64,000 nucleotides of DNA, from contig JBEKYC010000022.1 of the NCBI GenBank assembly GCA_049511415.1, positions 1 through 64,000 of the forward strand, given 5' to 3'. This document shows, one piece after another, positions 34,150-43,633 of this stretch. Both the position numbers and the translations under genes were made by a program. The notes beneath the pieces were generated by a model, which ran no database searches, had not been told where the DNA came from, and saw nothing but the letters and a program-made list of their open reading frames with translations. This DNA comes from Bog-159 sp049511415 (GTDB lineage Bacteria; Acidobacteriota; Terriglobia; Bryobacterales; Bryobacteraceae). How positions within the stretch are numbered: position 1 is the stretch's first letter; each line of letters starts with the position of its first letter.

Positions 34150-35322
34150 TCAATGGTTTAAAAACAGCAGCATCGCCGGCGTGCCTACTGGCGCGTATTG
34201 GCCAGTGAAAGACAGAGCGCCGGTATGCCGGTTCACGCGAAACGTGACGATCGCGTCGCCGCGCTGATTGCAGGAATAGAGAAAACTGCCGGCAGGATCG
34301 ATGGTGAAACTGCGGGGGTAATCGCCGCGGGTCCACTCCTCGCCGGCTAACGTCAGCGTGCCCGTCGGGCCGATGGCGAGCCACGCGATGGTATCGTGCA
34401 GGCGGTTGGCTGCATATACGAAACGGGCATCGGGTGACAGAGCCACTTCGGAAGTGAAGTTCGTGCCGGCGAAATCACGCGGCAGCGTGGAGACGGTCTG
34501 CCGCGCCGCCAGCTTTCCGGACACGCCGTCATAATCGAACGTCACCAAGGTCGAGGCCTCCTCCTGCAGAGAGTAGACCCAGCGCCGGTTGGGATGAAAA
34601 ATGAAATGCCGCGGGCCGTCACCCGGCGGCAGCGCGATCCACGGCGGATCGTTGGGCGAGAGCTTGCCGCGCACCGCATCGAACCTCCAGATCAGAATGC
34701 GGTCGAGCGCCAGGTCCGCGGCCAGCACGAACCGGCCGGACGGGTCGGACTGGATCATGTGGGCGTGCGCACGATCATGTCCGCTGATGGCGAAGCTTCC
34801 CCGCGGCGCGCTGGCGGCATGCGGCGGTCCGACCGGGCCTTCGTCGTGCTTCACATCGCCGGCATCGGCCAGCGCGCCGCCCGCGACGATGGGCAGCACG
34901 GCCACAGTTCCGCCGGCGTAGTTGGCCACCAGCACAAACTTTCCGGAGGGATGGATACTCAAGTGCGCCGGACCCGCGCCCTGCGAGCTGACAGTGTTCA
35001 GCAGCGTCAGCCGGCCATTAGCGCGATCGACGGCATACGCACTGACCGAGCCGTCCGAAGTTTCGTTCGCGGAGTACAGATGTTGGCCCCCGGCGTCGAG
35101 CGCCAGCCAGGAGGGGTTCGACGGATTCGGAAAAACCGCGCGCTGGGTGAGCGCGCCCGTCTGCGGGCTCATCTCGAACAGGTAGATACCCTGCCCGTTG
35201 CCCCGGCTGCCTTCGGGGCCCTGGGGCGAACTATAGCTCGCTACGTATGCCAGAAGCGGACGGCTGGGCGGAGCCAAAGCCAAGGCAGCCGCTCCTTGGA
35301 CCAATCCGCGGCGTGTCATCAT
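34150..35322 (-). CDS. Lactonase-family seven-bladed propeller protein (Tat-exported)
   Basis: 390 residues with a twin-arginine signal (MMTRRGLVQGAAALALA). The body matches the 6-phosphogluconolactonase YbhE-type propeller: GQHLYSANETSDGSVSAYAVD, GAGPAHLSIHPSGKFVLVANYAGGTV, GDGPRHFIFHPNRRWVYSLQE and a final RSFTIDPAGSFLYSCNQ. Export argues against a role in the pentose-phosphate pathway; a periplasmic lactone substrate is possible. Its ATG overlaps the stop of the RND adaptor by 4 nt. Confidence 0.9.
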   Translation of the reverse strand: MMTRRGLVQGAAALALAPPSRPLLAYVASYSSPQGPEGSRGNGQGIYLFEMSPQTGALTQRAVFPNPSNPSWLALDAGGQHLYSANETSDGSVSAYAVDRANGRLTLLNTVSSQGAGPAHLSIHPSGKFVLVANYAGGTVAVLPIVAGGALADAGDVKHDEGPVGPPHAASAPRGSFAISGHDRAHAHMIQSDPSGRFVLAADLALDRILIWRFDAVRGKLSPNDPPWIALPPGDGPRHFIFHPNRRWVYSLQEEASTLVTFDYDGVSGKLAARQTVSTLPRDFAGTNFTSEVALSPDARFVYAANRLHDTIAWLAIGPTGTLTLAGEEWTRGDYPRSFTIDPAGSFLYSCNQRGDAIVTFRVNRHTGALSFTGQYAPVGTPAMLLFLNH

Positions 35323-36389
35323 TTGCCGCTCAACGGCGTCCCTTCTCGCAATTCGTCCGTCCCCCGGCGAACCACCCGGTCACCGGCGTGCACCGGGCCG
35401 CTCACCTCCACCAAGTCGCCATCCGCAACACCCTTCTTCACGTCCACCCATTCGGCGTGTCCGTTCTTGTCGCGGATCACAAACGTGCGTTCGGTGGTCG
35501 TGACCACGCTGGTCTTCGGCACGAAGAGCGCGGGCTGGGCGCGCCGCACCGGCCATTTGACGCTGGGAAACATACCGGGCGCGAGAGTGCCATCGGGATT
35601 GAAGACGTCCAGTTCGACCGGCATGGTGCGCGTTTTCGCATCGAGCGCGCGCGATACACGCGCCACCGTTCCATTGTATGCGCGCTCCGGATACGCCGGC
35701 ACGTGAAACGACACAGTCGCGCCGCGCGTTGTGCCGCCGACATCCTCCTCCGGCACGGGCACCACCAGGCGCAGATGCGAGATCTGCTGGATCACCAGCA
35801 GCACCCCATCGGAGCCGGTCCCCACCAAGGCTCCCGGATGCACCAGCCGGTCCGTGACCACGCCATCGAACGGCGCCGTGATTTTGAGATAGGCTTCCAG
35901 ATCGTTTTGGGCGTGGAGAGCCGCCTCGGCGGCGTGGCTGGCATCCCCGCGTGCGCGCACCACGGCCTCGGCGGCTTCGACTTGTTTCCGCGCCTGAATC
36001 AGTTCGTTACCGGCCACCGCTCCGGGGGTTTCGGCGGCCTTCTTTAAGCGGTCGTAGGTGCTCTGCGCGGCGCCCTGCTGCGCTTCCGCCTGGACTCTGT
36101 CGGATGCGGCGGCCTGCACTTTGGACTCGGCCTCGGCGATCCGTGCCTTCATCTCCGGCGCGGTTAGTTCGACGAGCAACTCGCCATGCTTGACCATACT
36201 GCCGCGGTCCACCAGCACGCGCTCCACATAGCCAGAGACCTTGGCGTGCAATGCGACGGACAAGTAAGGTTGCAGCTCGGCCGGCAAGTCAACCGTGAGC
36301 GACACGGGCTTGGAGACTACCGGCACAAGTCCGCCGGTCTGCGCAAAAGCCAGAGACAAGCATAAGAGGGCCAAACTAAGTCGCGTCAT
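35319..36389 (-). CDS. RND efflux periplasmic adaptor (MFP)
   Basis: 356 residues from ATG 36389. Signal peptide (LALLCLSLAFAQ), the biotinyl-lipoyl half ALHAKVSGYVERVLVDRGSMVK, a long coiled coil about 80-150, the second lipoyl half LKITAPFDGVVTDRLV, and the beta-barrel domain. It joins the inner-membrane pump to the TolC-like channel. It overlaps the pump gene by 14 nt. Confidence 0.95.
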   Translation of the reverse strand: MTRLSLALLCLSLAFAQTGGLVPVVSKPVSLTVDLPAELQPYLSVALHAKVSGYVERVLVDRGSMVKHGELLVELTAPEMKARIAEAESKVQAAASDRVQAEAQQGAAQSTYDRLKKAAETPGAVAGNELIQARKQVEAAEAVVRARGDASHAAEAALHAQNDLEAYLKITAPFDGVVTDRLVHPGALVGTGSDGVLLVIQQISHLRLVVPVPEEDVGGTTRGATVSFHVPAYPERAYNGTVARVSRALDAKTRTMPVELDVFNPDGTLAPGMFPSVKWPVRRAQPALFVPKTSVVTTTERTFVIRDKNGHAEWVDVKKGVADGDLVEVSGPVHAGDRVVRRGTDELREGTPLSGK

Positions 36390-39300
36390 AGTAGCGGCTC
36401 CCTGGGTCCATCGGATTGAGCGACGGCGATTCCGGCCGTCCCCTGCCCTGCAAGATCGCATAAATCGAAGGCAAAATCGTCAATGTGGCGAACGTCGAAA
36501 GCAGCAGCCCGCCGATGACCGCGCGGCCCAGCGGCGCGGCTTGCGAACCGCCCTCGCCAAATCCGATAGCCATAGGCAACATGCCAAAAATCATGGCGGC
36601 GGCCGTCATCAATACGGCCCGCAGGCGGCCGGCGGCGCCTTCGCGGGCAGCCTCCATCACCGGGCGTCCCGCGTGGCGGGCCTGTTCCGCGAAAGTCACC
36701 AGCAGGATGGAATTGGCCACTGCGATTCCGATCGCCATGATCGCCCCCATGAAGGATTGTATGTTGAGCGTGGTGCCGGTGGCCCACAGCATCAGCAGCA
36801 CACCGCACAGCACCGCCGGCACCGTCAGCACAATCGCCAGCGCCAGTTTCACGGATTGGAAGTTGGCGGAGAGCAACAAGAAGATCACAACCACGGCCAG
36901 CAACAGCCCGATGCGCAGGCCGGAGATGGTCTGCTCGAGCGGCGGGATCTCGCCACGCAGACGCACCAAGACGCCGCGCGGAGGCGCGCCCGCGGCAGCC
37001 ACCGCCCGATTGAGCCGGGCGGACGTCTGACCTAACGTCAGGCCGTGAATGTTCGCCGTCAGGCTCACCACATGCTGCCCGTTGTAGCGATCGATCTCGC
37101 CGGGCATCGTCCCGGCTTTCAGGCTGGCAACATCGTCCAGCAACGGCTTGGCGTTGTCGCCGGTCATGACGGGAATGCCGCCCACCTGTGCGACACTCTG
37201 TAGCTGACTCTGCGGCAGCTCCACCTGGATCTGAAACGCGTTGCCGGAGTTCGGATCGCGCCAGTAATTCGGATCCGTGAAGCGCGAAGAAGATGTAGCG
37301 GGAACCACCGACCGCACCACGTCCGCCATGGTCAAGCCGAACTGGCCGCTGCGCGCGCGGTCGATGGTGATATCCAGAGTCGGATAGTTGTTCTCCTGCG
37401 CGAATCCCAGATCGCGCACGAAATCCAGCTTCGCCAACTGCGTCTCGATCTTCTGCGCAAACGCATAATCGCTTTGCAGGCTCACGCCCTGCACCGCGAT
37501 CTCGATGGGCGTCGGGGAACCGAAACTCATCACCTGGGTCACGATATCAGCCGCCTCAAACGAGATGTGGGTGCCCGGCAACTCGCGCGCGAGGCTGGCG
37601 CGCAGCCGCTCGCGCAGGGCTTCGCCACGCGGCGCGTCCGTTTTGAAGGCCACCTGGACAATGGCATCCTGCGGGCCGCTGGTGAACAGGTGGATCAAGT
37701 CGACCGGGTAGCTGGAAGGCACCACTCCCACGAAGTCGCTGGTGATCGTGATGTTGCCCGCGCCGGCTTCGCGGCGGATCACATCCAGCGCGCGCAGCAC
37801 GATGCGTTCAGTCTCCTCGATACGGGTGCCCGCCGGAGCGCGCAGCCGAATGCGCATCAGGGGCGCATTCGCATCGGGGAACAACTCAGTGGCCATGCGC
37901 GGCAGCGCCAGAAACAGGAAACCGCAAGCCGTAACCAGATACACAATCGCCAGCGGCCAACGGAATCGCAGCACGCCCGCCAGATAGCGCTCGTAGAGCG
38001 AACGCAGCGCGCCGAACAGCCCTTCGTGTTCTTCCCCGCGATGCGCTTCCCGCATCAGCCACGTCGAGAACACCGGCACCAGCGTGCTCGACAGCAGGTA
38101 CGACGCGACCATGGAAAATGCCACCGCCAGCGACAGCGGGATGAAAAGCTGCCGTCCGACGCCGATCATGAAGAACGACGGCACGAAAACGGCGAGGATG
38201 CAGAACATCGAAAGCAATCGCGCTAGAGCCGTGCGGCGACAGGCTTCTACTACCGCGCGCGCCCGCGAAACGCCCGGCAGCATCTGGCTGTGGATGTTTT
38301 CGATTTCGACTGTGGCCTCGTCGACCAGCACGCCCACCGCCAGCGCCAGGCCGCCCAGCGTCATGATGTTGATGGTCTGGCCGGCGGCCCACAGCAGGAT
38401 CACGGCGCTCAGCAGGGCGAACGGGATGTTCAGGATTACGATCAGCGCGCTGCGCCAGTCGCGCAGGAAGATCAGAACCATCAGGCCGGTTAGTGCGGCG
38501 CCCAGCAGGCCTTCCACCACCAGGCCGCGCAGCGAGTTGGTCACGTAGGGCGATTGATCGAACTGCAGGCTCACGTCCACGTCTTCCGGAACGGCCTTTT
38601 TGAAATCCGGGATGGCGGCCTTTACCGCGTTGATGACCGCCAGCGTGGATGCATCCGCGCGCTTGGTCACGGGAATGTAGACGGTGCGTTTGCCATTCAC
38701 GTGCGCGTAGGCCGTGATGAGGTCCGTTCCGTTCTCGATGGTTCCGATATCGCGCAAATAGACCGTGGCGCCGCTTACGGGCCGTATGGGGGTACTCAGC
38801 AGATCTGCCAGATTGGCGCCCAAAGCTGAATTGGTGCGCGCGATGCGTTCGATCTTACCGGTCCACATGTTGCCGGAAGGGATCACCACGCTGGAGTGGC
38901 TGACGGCACTGATGGCTTCTTCGGGCGACACCCGGTATTGCCGTAGCTTGTCCGGATCGAGTGTCACCACGATGGTCCGCTGGTTGCCTCCGAAGGGCGG
39001 CGGAGCAGAGACACCAGGCAGCGTCGCAAACAGGGGCCGCACGCGATTGATGGCGAAATCCTGCATCTCGCCTGGTGAGTGGCCGCTGCTGCTGAAAACC
39101 AGCAGGCCCACCGCCACGCTGCCCGCGTCGAAGCGCGTGATGAAGGGCGGCACGGTGCCCGGCGGCATGAACGCGCGCGCGCGGTTCACATAACCGACCG
39201 TCTCCGCCATTGCCTGGCTCATGTTGGTGTCCGGATGAAACACCAGCTTCATGAGCGCCGCGCCCTGGATACTCTTACTTTCTACGTGGTCGATGCCGGT

Positions 39301-39522
39301 GATATAGAGGAAGTGATACTCGTAATAGTAAGTCAAGTATCCTTCCATCTGCGCCGGGTCCATACCGCCATAAGGCTGCGCCACATAAATTGCGGGATCA
39401 CCCACCTGCGGGAATATATCCACGGGCATGCGCTCAATAGCCAGCACTGCGCAGAGGGCGATGGCGATGAGCGCCACCACCACGGTGAGCGGACGGCTAA
39501 GCGCGGCCAGCACCAGCTTCAC
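36376..39522 (-). CDS. RND-family efflux pump, inner-membrane subunit
   Basis: 1048 residues from GTG 39522, whose GTGA overlaps the stop of the TolC gene, so upstream frame is ignored. Twelve TM helices in two halves and large periplasmic loops. The TM4 proton-relay region reads GVLVDEATVEIENIHSQ, with Asp-Glu rather than the usual Asp-Asp. The N-terminus (RPLTVVVALIAIALCAVLAIERMPVDIFP) and the second half GAIMAIGIAVANSILLVTFAE are typical of the HAE1/CusA-like families. Substrates may be drugs, heavy metals or secondary metabolites; no metal-binding motif is evident. Confidence 0.95.
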   Translation of the reverse strand: MKLVLAALSRPLTVVVALIAIALCAVLAIERMPVDIFPQVGDPAIYVAQPYGGMDPAQMEGYLTYYYEYHFLYITGIDHVESKSIQGAALMKLVFHPDTNMSQAMAETVGYVNRARAFMPPGTVPPFITRFDAGSVAVGLLVFSSSGHSPGEMQDFAINRVRPLFATLPGVSAPPPFGGNQRTIVVTLDPDKLRQYRVSPEEAISAVSHSSVVIPSGNMWTGKIERIARTNSALGANLADLLSTPIRPVSGATVYLRDIGTIENGTDLITAYAHVNGKRTVYIPVTKRADASTLAVINAVKAAIPDFKKAVPEDVDVSLQFDQSPYVTNSLRGLVVEGLLGAALTGLMVLIFLRDWRSALIVILNIPFALLSAVILLWAAGQTINIMTLGGLALAVGVLVDEATVEIENIHSQMLPGVSRARAVVEACRRTALARLLSMFCILAVFVPSFFMIGVGRQLFIPLSLAVAFSMVASYLLSSTLVPVFSTWLMREAHRGEEHEGLFGALRSLYERYLAGVLRFRWPLAIVYLVTACGFLFLALPRMATELFPDANAPLMRIRLRAPAGTRIEETERIVLRALDVIRREAGAGNITITSDFVGVVPSSYPVDLIHLFTSGPQDAIVQVAFKTDAPRGEALRERLRASLARELPGTHISFEAADIVTQVMSFGSPTPIEIAVQGVSLQSDYAFAQKIETQLAKLDFVRDLGFAQENNYPTLDITIDRARSGQFGLTMADVVRSVVPATSSSRFTDPNYWRDPNSGNAFQIQVELPQSQLQSVAQVGGIPVMTGDNAKPLLDDVASLKAGTMPGEIDRYNGQHVVSLTANIHGLTLGQTSARLNRAVAAAGAPPRGVLVRLRGEIPPLEQTISGLRIGLLLAVVVIFLLLSANFQSVKLALAIVLTVPAVLCGVLLMLWATGTTLNIQSFMGAIMAIGIAVANSILLVTFAEQARHAGRPVMEAAREGAAGRLRAVLMTAAAMIFGMLPMAIGFGEGGSQAAPLGRAVIGGLLLSTFATLTILPSIYAILQGRGRPESPSLNPMDPGSRYYDAT

Positions 39523-40892
39523 TGGCTTACCTCCGCCACCAGAGGCCGGATATCGCCGGCCGCCGTCGCCACCGCCAGCAGTCCGCGCCACACGCCGAGG
39601 CGCGCCAGCGCATCGTCGATTTCACCCTGCGTCAACAGGCGTTGGGCTTCCGCTACTTCGTCGATATTGCCCAGGCCGGCCTGATAGCGGGCGTTGGCCT
39701 GCTCCGCCGCCGCGCGGGCGGCCGTCACCTCGACCGGCGTATTGGCAGCCACACGGCGCGCACCGCGCACGGTCGCCACCGCCGCATTCCATTGCGCGCG
39801 CAAATCCGTGGCGATCTGCCGCGCGCGGGCGGCCTCCGCGCGCATGTTGGCCGATTGTTCCGCTTCGCGCGCCTGGATGGCAGGCCGGTCCATCACGGGG
39901 AAATTCACCGTCAGGCCCAGCGCGTAATCCTGAACGGTCGGCGCCAGGCCGTTGAGTCCGCCGAGCAATCTGCCGTTCAGTTCCGCGCCCGTCCCACGTG
40001 CGTAAGCAGCGCCTTGCAGATAGAAGCGGGGAAAATAGGAGCGCTCCAAGGCGCGCAGTTGGGCCTGCGCCGCCGCGACCACCGCGTGTTGCTCCACGGA
40101 CATCGGATGCGACGCCGCGTCAGGCGCGGACTGGCTTTCTTCCGGCGGCAACTGCAACAATCCGGGTGCGGAGATCGCGATCCGGGCCGGCTCCACGCCA
40201 ACAAATTGCGACACGGTGGCGCGCGCCACTTCCGTGGCCTCCTCCGCCTGGATCAATTGCGTGTTTGCCGCGGCCAGTTCGGCTTCCGCCCGCGAGCCGT
40301 CCGCGCCAGGGCGTAGTTCCGCTTTCACCAGAGCTTGAATGGTGCGCGCGACGGTCTGGCTGCGTTCCACACCCGCGTGCGCCGCGCGCACGGTCTCCTG
40401 TGCCGCCGCCAAAGTCAGATACGCGTCCGCGGCCGCGACCATCACATCGAATTGACTGCGCTTCCATGCGGCTTCCGACTCGGCGCGCACGGCGGAGGCC
40501 GCCGCCACACTCGCCCGGCGCAGGCCGAAATCGAAGGGTTCCCAACTCACCAGAGTGCCTACCGCGCTGCCCCAAGCCGTGCCTAAATTGTTTGACCCGA
40601 TCACTGGCCCGGACATGGAAGGAATTGTGCCCTGCGTTGGCAGCAGCAGACCAAACACGTTGTTCCGGGTGGCCCGGTTGATCTGCCCTACTGCGTCAAC
40701 GCGTGGCAGGTAGGCAGTCCGCGCCAGCCGTATTCCCGCCGCCGCGGCGTTCATCTGCTCCTGGGAGACTTGGATCGACGGGTAATTGTGCAGGGCGGCT
40801 TCCACCGCTTGTGCGAGGGTCATGGGCGCCTGCGCGGGCGCGCTGATCCCTGCCAACACCAACGCCGCCGCCAAACCAGGAAATCTCATCAT
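39519..40892 (-). CDS. TolC-family outer-membrane efflux protein
   Basis: 457 residues with a signal peptide (FPGLAAALVLAGISAPAQ). Two repeats of long amphipathic helices (QAVEAALHNYPSIQVSQEQM, then AAAQAQLRALERSYFPRFYL) as expected of a trimeric TolC-like channel. It directly follows PadR with an ATGA overlap and precedes the pump. Confidence 0.94.
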   Translation of the reverse strand: MMRFPGLAAALVLAGISAPAQAPMTLAQAVEAALHNYPSIQVSQEQMNAAAAGIRLARTAYLPRVDAVGQINRATRNNVFGLLLPTQGTIPSMSGPVIGSNNLGTAWGSAVGTLVSWEPFDFGLRRASVAAASAVRAESEAAWKRSQFDVMVAAADAYLTLAAAQETVRAAHAGVERSQTVARTIQALVKAELRPGADGSRAEAELAAANTQLIQAEEATEVARATVSQFVGVEPARIAISAPGLLQLPPEESQSAPDAASHPMSVEQHAVVAAAQAQLRALERSYFPRFYLQGAAYARGTGAELNGRLLGGLNGLAPTVQDYALGLTVNFPVMDRPAIQAREAEQSANMRAEAARARQIATDLRAQWNAAVATVRGARRVAANTPVEVTAARAAAEQANARYQAGLGNIDEVAEAQRLLTQGEIDDALARLGVWRGLLAVATAAGDIRPLVAEVSQ

Positions 40893-41191
40893 CGCCCTTC
40901 GATCAGCTCGCCAAACAGTTCACGCACCTTGCTCCTGGCCGCGCGCAAGGCCTTGCGCCCCAGGGGCGTTGCCCGATAGACCTTGCGCATCGACTTTCCG
41001 TTGCGTTTCTCGGTAGACCGCAAATAGCCTTTTTGCTCCAGGCCGTGGAGGATCGGGTAAAGCGTTCCGGGGCTGATGCGATAGCCGTGCCGAGCCAGTT
41101 CCTCCACCATGCCCAACCCAAAGACGGGTTCGTGCGCTGCATGATGCAAGACGTGCAGACGGATCAGACCGGAATACAGGTCACGGTCCAG
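40889..41191 (-). CDS. PadR-family regulator of the efflux operon
   Basis: About 100 residues. The winged-helix domain LYSGLIRLHVLHHAAHEPVF, YRISPGTLYPILHGLEQKGYL and a C-terminal helix are clear. The start is uncertain: the open frame reaches 41284 but includes the promoter, so a start before about 41233 is impossible. CTG at 41191 (reading DRDLYSGL) fits homologous starts but is a rare codon. It probably represses the six-gene operon, perhaps released by a pumped ligand. Confidence 0.85.
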   Translation of the reverse strand: MDRDLYSGLIRLHVLHHAAHEPVFGLGMVEELARHGYRISPGTLYPILHGLEQKGYLRSTEKRNGKSMRKVYRATPLGRKALRAARSKVRELFGELIEGR

Positions 41192-41239
41192 ACCGGTGGA
41201 CTCGGCTTTCGTTTTCGTGTTTCGATTACGAATAGGGTC

Positions 41240-41269
41240 AGTATACGGAGAGCCAGTGGACGATGTCAA
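41240..41269 (-). promoter_or_regulatory. Strong sigma-70 promoter of the PadR-efflux operon
   Basis: TTGACA (41269-41264), 18 bp, TATACT (41245-41240) on the minus strand. The predicted start near 41233 gives a short leader for padR. It is the best promoter match in the window and drives all six genes. Confidence 0.8.
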
Positions 41270-41389
41270 GAAAAGAAGAAACACCCACTATGGATGCTGC
41301 AACCGGCTACCGGCCCGCGCGCAGGAGTGTGTGCCAGCTATCGTGGATTTCTTCAACAACAAGGAGCAGCTTACAGTCGGGGTAGTGAC

Positions 41390-42964
41390 TTATTGCGCAA
41401 AGCGCCGGAAGAAACTGGCGGGGTACCAGTGCGGACGCTCCGGGCGATCCGCAACCGCTTCGGCCAGCGCGCGCAGCAGATCGTCGAAGCGGCCCGCGCA
41501 CTCCAGATCCACGGGCTGGCGCAGGTCGTCGGCGGGCGCGTGGTAACGTTCCTTCAGCCAGGTCTTGGCGATCTTCTCCTCGGGCGAACCCTTTTCGTAG
41601 CCGACCTTCATCGCCAAAGAGGGAATGCCGGAGCGAATGAAACTATATTGGTCGCTGCGGATGAAAATGTTGCGCTCCGGTTCCAGATCGTCCTGAATAC
41701 GCACGCCGCGCGCGCGGGCCACGGCGCGCACGTCTTCGCCCAGATCCGATTCGTTCATTCCATATACGGTCACGCTGTGCAGCGGGAACAAGGGCAGAAA
41801 CATGTCCACATTCAGATCGGCCACGATGCTTCCCGGTTTCACCGTGGGATGCGCGGCGAAGTATTTCGAACCCAGCAAGCCCTTCTCCTCACCCGTTACG
41901 GCGACGAACAGCAGCGACCGGCGCAGCTTCGGCTTGGATTCGTTGAGCGACTCGGCGATATCCAGCAGCGTGGCGACGCCCGACGCGTTGTCCATGGCGC
42001 CGTTGTAGATCCGGTCGCCGTTGATCGGCTCGCCAATGCCCAGATGATCGAGGTGGGCGGTGAGCAAGACGTATTGGTCTTTCAGCACGGGGTCCGTACC
42101 GGGAAGCACGCCGGCCACGTTCTGCGATTCCGCTTCGCCCCGCTCCACGGAGATCGTGGCGTGAATGGAGGCATGCAGCGGGAAGCGCGGCAGCGGCTTA
42201 CCCGCATCCACCAGTTTCAGAAGATCGTCAAACGTATGGCCGGAGCCGGCGAACCATTTTTCGGCTTGGGCTGGATTCACCGTGGCGGTGAACTTCAAGC
42301 CGTGCTGGTCGTCGAGGGCCGGATCCGCCAGGCTCATAGAAGGCTGGCGGTTGCCCAACGCGATGCGTTGCCACGGCAGGTCCATGTGATGCGGGTCCGG
42401 GATGCTGATGGCGCCGATCACGCCCGCGCGCTCCAGAAACCTGCCCCGCTCGGCGGCCGACTGATAATGCGAACGCTGGGGTCCCGGCACGCTGGACGGA
42501 CCGCCGGCGATGTACAGCACGATCTTGCCGCGCAGGTCCAGACCGGCCAGATCGTCGTACTGCAACTCGGGCACCGTGAGAGCGTATCCGGCAAACACTA
42601 CGGGCGCGTCCACCACCGGCGCCGGGTCGATGCGCGTGCCGATGATGGCGTCCTCGCCCAACACCAACTCTTCCGATTCGCCGTTCCGCTCCAATTCCAG
42701 ACTGGATTCGTCCTCTTTCAAGCGGCGCGTGTGGAAGCGCACGGGTTGAATATATCCGTCCGTGCCGGCCGGCTTCAAGCCCGCCCGCTCGAATTCGCCG
42801 GACACATAGGCAGCCGCCTTGCGATAGCCGGCCGTGCCTGTGCCCCGGCCCTCGAGTTTGTCGTCGGCCAGATATTGCACATGGCTCCACCAGCGGCGTC
42901 CGTCCGGCACGCTGGCCAGCAACAGCGCGGCAGCGGCCGCGCCAACCGTGAGGCGGCGGGTCAT
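41390..42964 (-). CDS. M28-family metallopeptidase with PA domain
   Basis: 524 residues, signal-like N-terminus (LTVGAAAAALLLASV). PA-type insert about 120-240, then the two-zinc peptidase core: TAHLDHLG, GAMDNASG, TGEEKGLLGS, VADLNVDM and the last His in RYHAPADD. It probably removes N-terminal residues from peptides in the periplasm or outside. Downstream partner of the DinB-like gene, sharing an ATGA overlap. Confidence 0.93.
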   Translation of the reverse strand: MTRRLTVGAAAAALLLASVPDGRRWWSHVQYLADDKLEGRGTGTAGYRKAAAYVSGEFERAGLKPAGTDGYIQPVRFHTRRLKEDESSLELERNGESEELVLGEDAIIGTRIDPAPVVDAPVVFAGYALTVPELQYDDLAGLDLRGKIVLYIAGGPSSVPGPQRSHYQSAAERGRFLERAGVIGAISIPDPHHMDLPWQRIALGNRQPSMSLADPALDDQHGLKFTATVNPAQAEKWFAGSGHTFDDLLKLVDAGKPLPRFPLHASIHATISVERGEAESQNVAGVLPGTDPVLKDQYVLLTAHLDHLGIGEPINGDRIYNGAMDNASGVATLLDIAESLNESKPKLRRSLLFVAVTGEEKGLLGSKYFAAHPTVKPGSIVADLNVDMFLPLFPLHSVTVYGMNESDLGEDVRAVARARGVRIQDDLEPERNIFIRSDQYSFIRSGIPSLAMKVGYEKGSPEEKIAKTWLKERYHAPADDLRQPVDLECAGRFDDLLRALAEAVADRPERPHWYPASFFRRFAQ

Positions 42965-43446
42965 TTCTTGCTTTTCACCCTTTTGTACTCTTCGCGCACC
43001 GCCTGCATCTGGCGGGCGTGCGCCTCGGCGTGCTGCGCCAGCAACTCCACCTGAAAGAGCAACGTGATGGTCCCCCGTTCGCTATGATTGCCCGTGCGGG
43101 TGTAAGCCGTCTCGGGCAGTCCTTTCAGCAACTCGTAGTTCTCGCCACGCATCCGGCGAAAGCTTTCCAGGGATTGTTTGGGCTTGCGCCGCGCATAATC
43201 CAGATTCCGGGTCCAGGCTTCCTGATCGAAAGCCATCAAAACAGGATTCTCTTCGGCGACGATCTGGCGCATCCGTTGCGCGCAAACTAATTCGGAGTCC
43301 GCCAGGTGCGCGGCAATCTGGCGCACGGTCCATTGGCCGGGGCCGGGAGCGAAATCCTCTTCTTCGCCAAACACTCCCGTCAGCACCAGCGCCACCAATT
43401 CCGGTCCCCGCCGGAAGCGTTCCAATAAATCTGTAATTTCACTCAT
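42961..43446 (-). CDS. DinB-superfamily protein
   Basis: 161 residues. Four-helix DinB-like pattern with metal-type histidines: QWTVRQIAAHLADSELV near 40, and LLAQHAEAHARQMQ near 140. Related proteins act as metal-dependent thiol transferases (for example bacillithiol or mycothiol S-transferases) or have unknown roles. Its start overlaps nothing upstream, but its stop overlaps the M28 gene. The nearby zinc ribbon is transcribed in the same direction. Confidence 0.85.
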   Translation of the reverse strand: MSEITDLLERFRRGPELVALVLTGVFGEEEDFAPGPGQWTVRQIAAHLADSELVCAQRMRQIVAEENPVLMAFDQEAWTRNLDYARRKPKQSLESFRRMRGENYELLKGLPETAYTRTGNHSERGTITLLFQVELLAQHAEAHARQMQAVREEYKRVKSKK

Positions 43447-43453
43447 GGCGATC

Positions 43454-43591
43454 TCAATAGTAGTCCGCGCAACTCAGGTAGTATCCGCATTTCGGACATA
43501 CCAGTTTGCATTTGTGCTGGATCAGGCGCGTGGAGCAGACCGGACAATACAACATGGGCTCGTCTTCGGATTTTGGCTCGGAATCCGGCAC
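43454..43591 (-). CDS. Small zinc-ribbon protein, 45 residues
   Basis: GTG start at 43591, TGA at 43454. The C-terminal part reads YCPVCSTRLIQHKC, then VCPKCGYYLSCADYY: two CxxC knuckles plus extra Cys and a His, a compact zinc ribbon. Highly similar tiny proteins occur in other bacteria from memory; function unknown, perhaps an RNA- or protein-binding accessory. It lies 7 nt upstream of the DinB gene. It is very short but the Cys spacing makes it convincing. Confidence 0.75.
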   Translation of the reverse strand: MPDSEPKSEDEPMLYCPVCSTRLIQHKCKLVCPKCGYYLSCADYY

Positions 43592-43602
43592 TGGCTAAAC
43601 GC

Positions 43603-43609
43603 TATTATA
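43603..43609. promoter_or_regulatory. Shared -10 region for divergent genes
   Basis: TATAAT on the minus strand (43609-43604) and TATTAT on the plus strand (43603-43608) coincide. The first would serve the zinc ribbon (12 nt from its GTG), the second the DUF72 gene at 43634. No -35 box is convincing. Confidence 0.4.
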
Positions 43610-43633
43610 GCCGTATGGGAACGGGGCCGCGCT

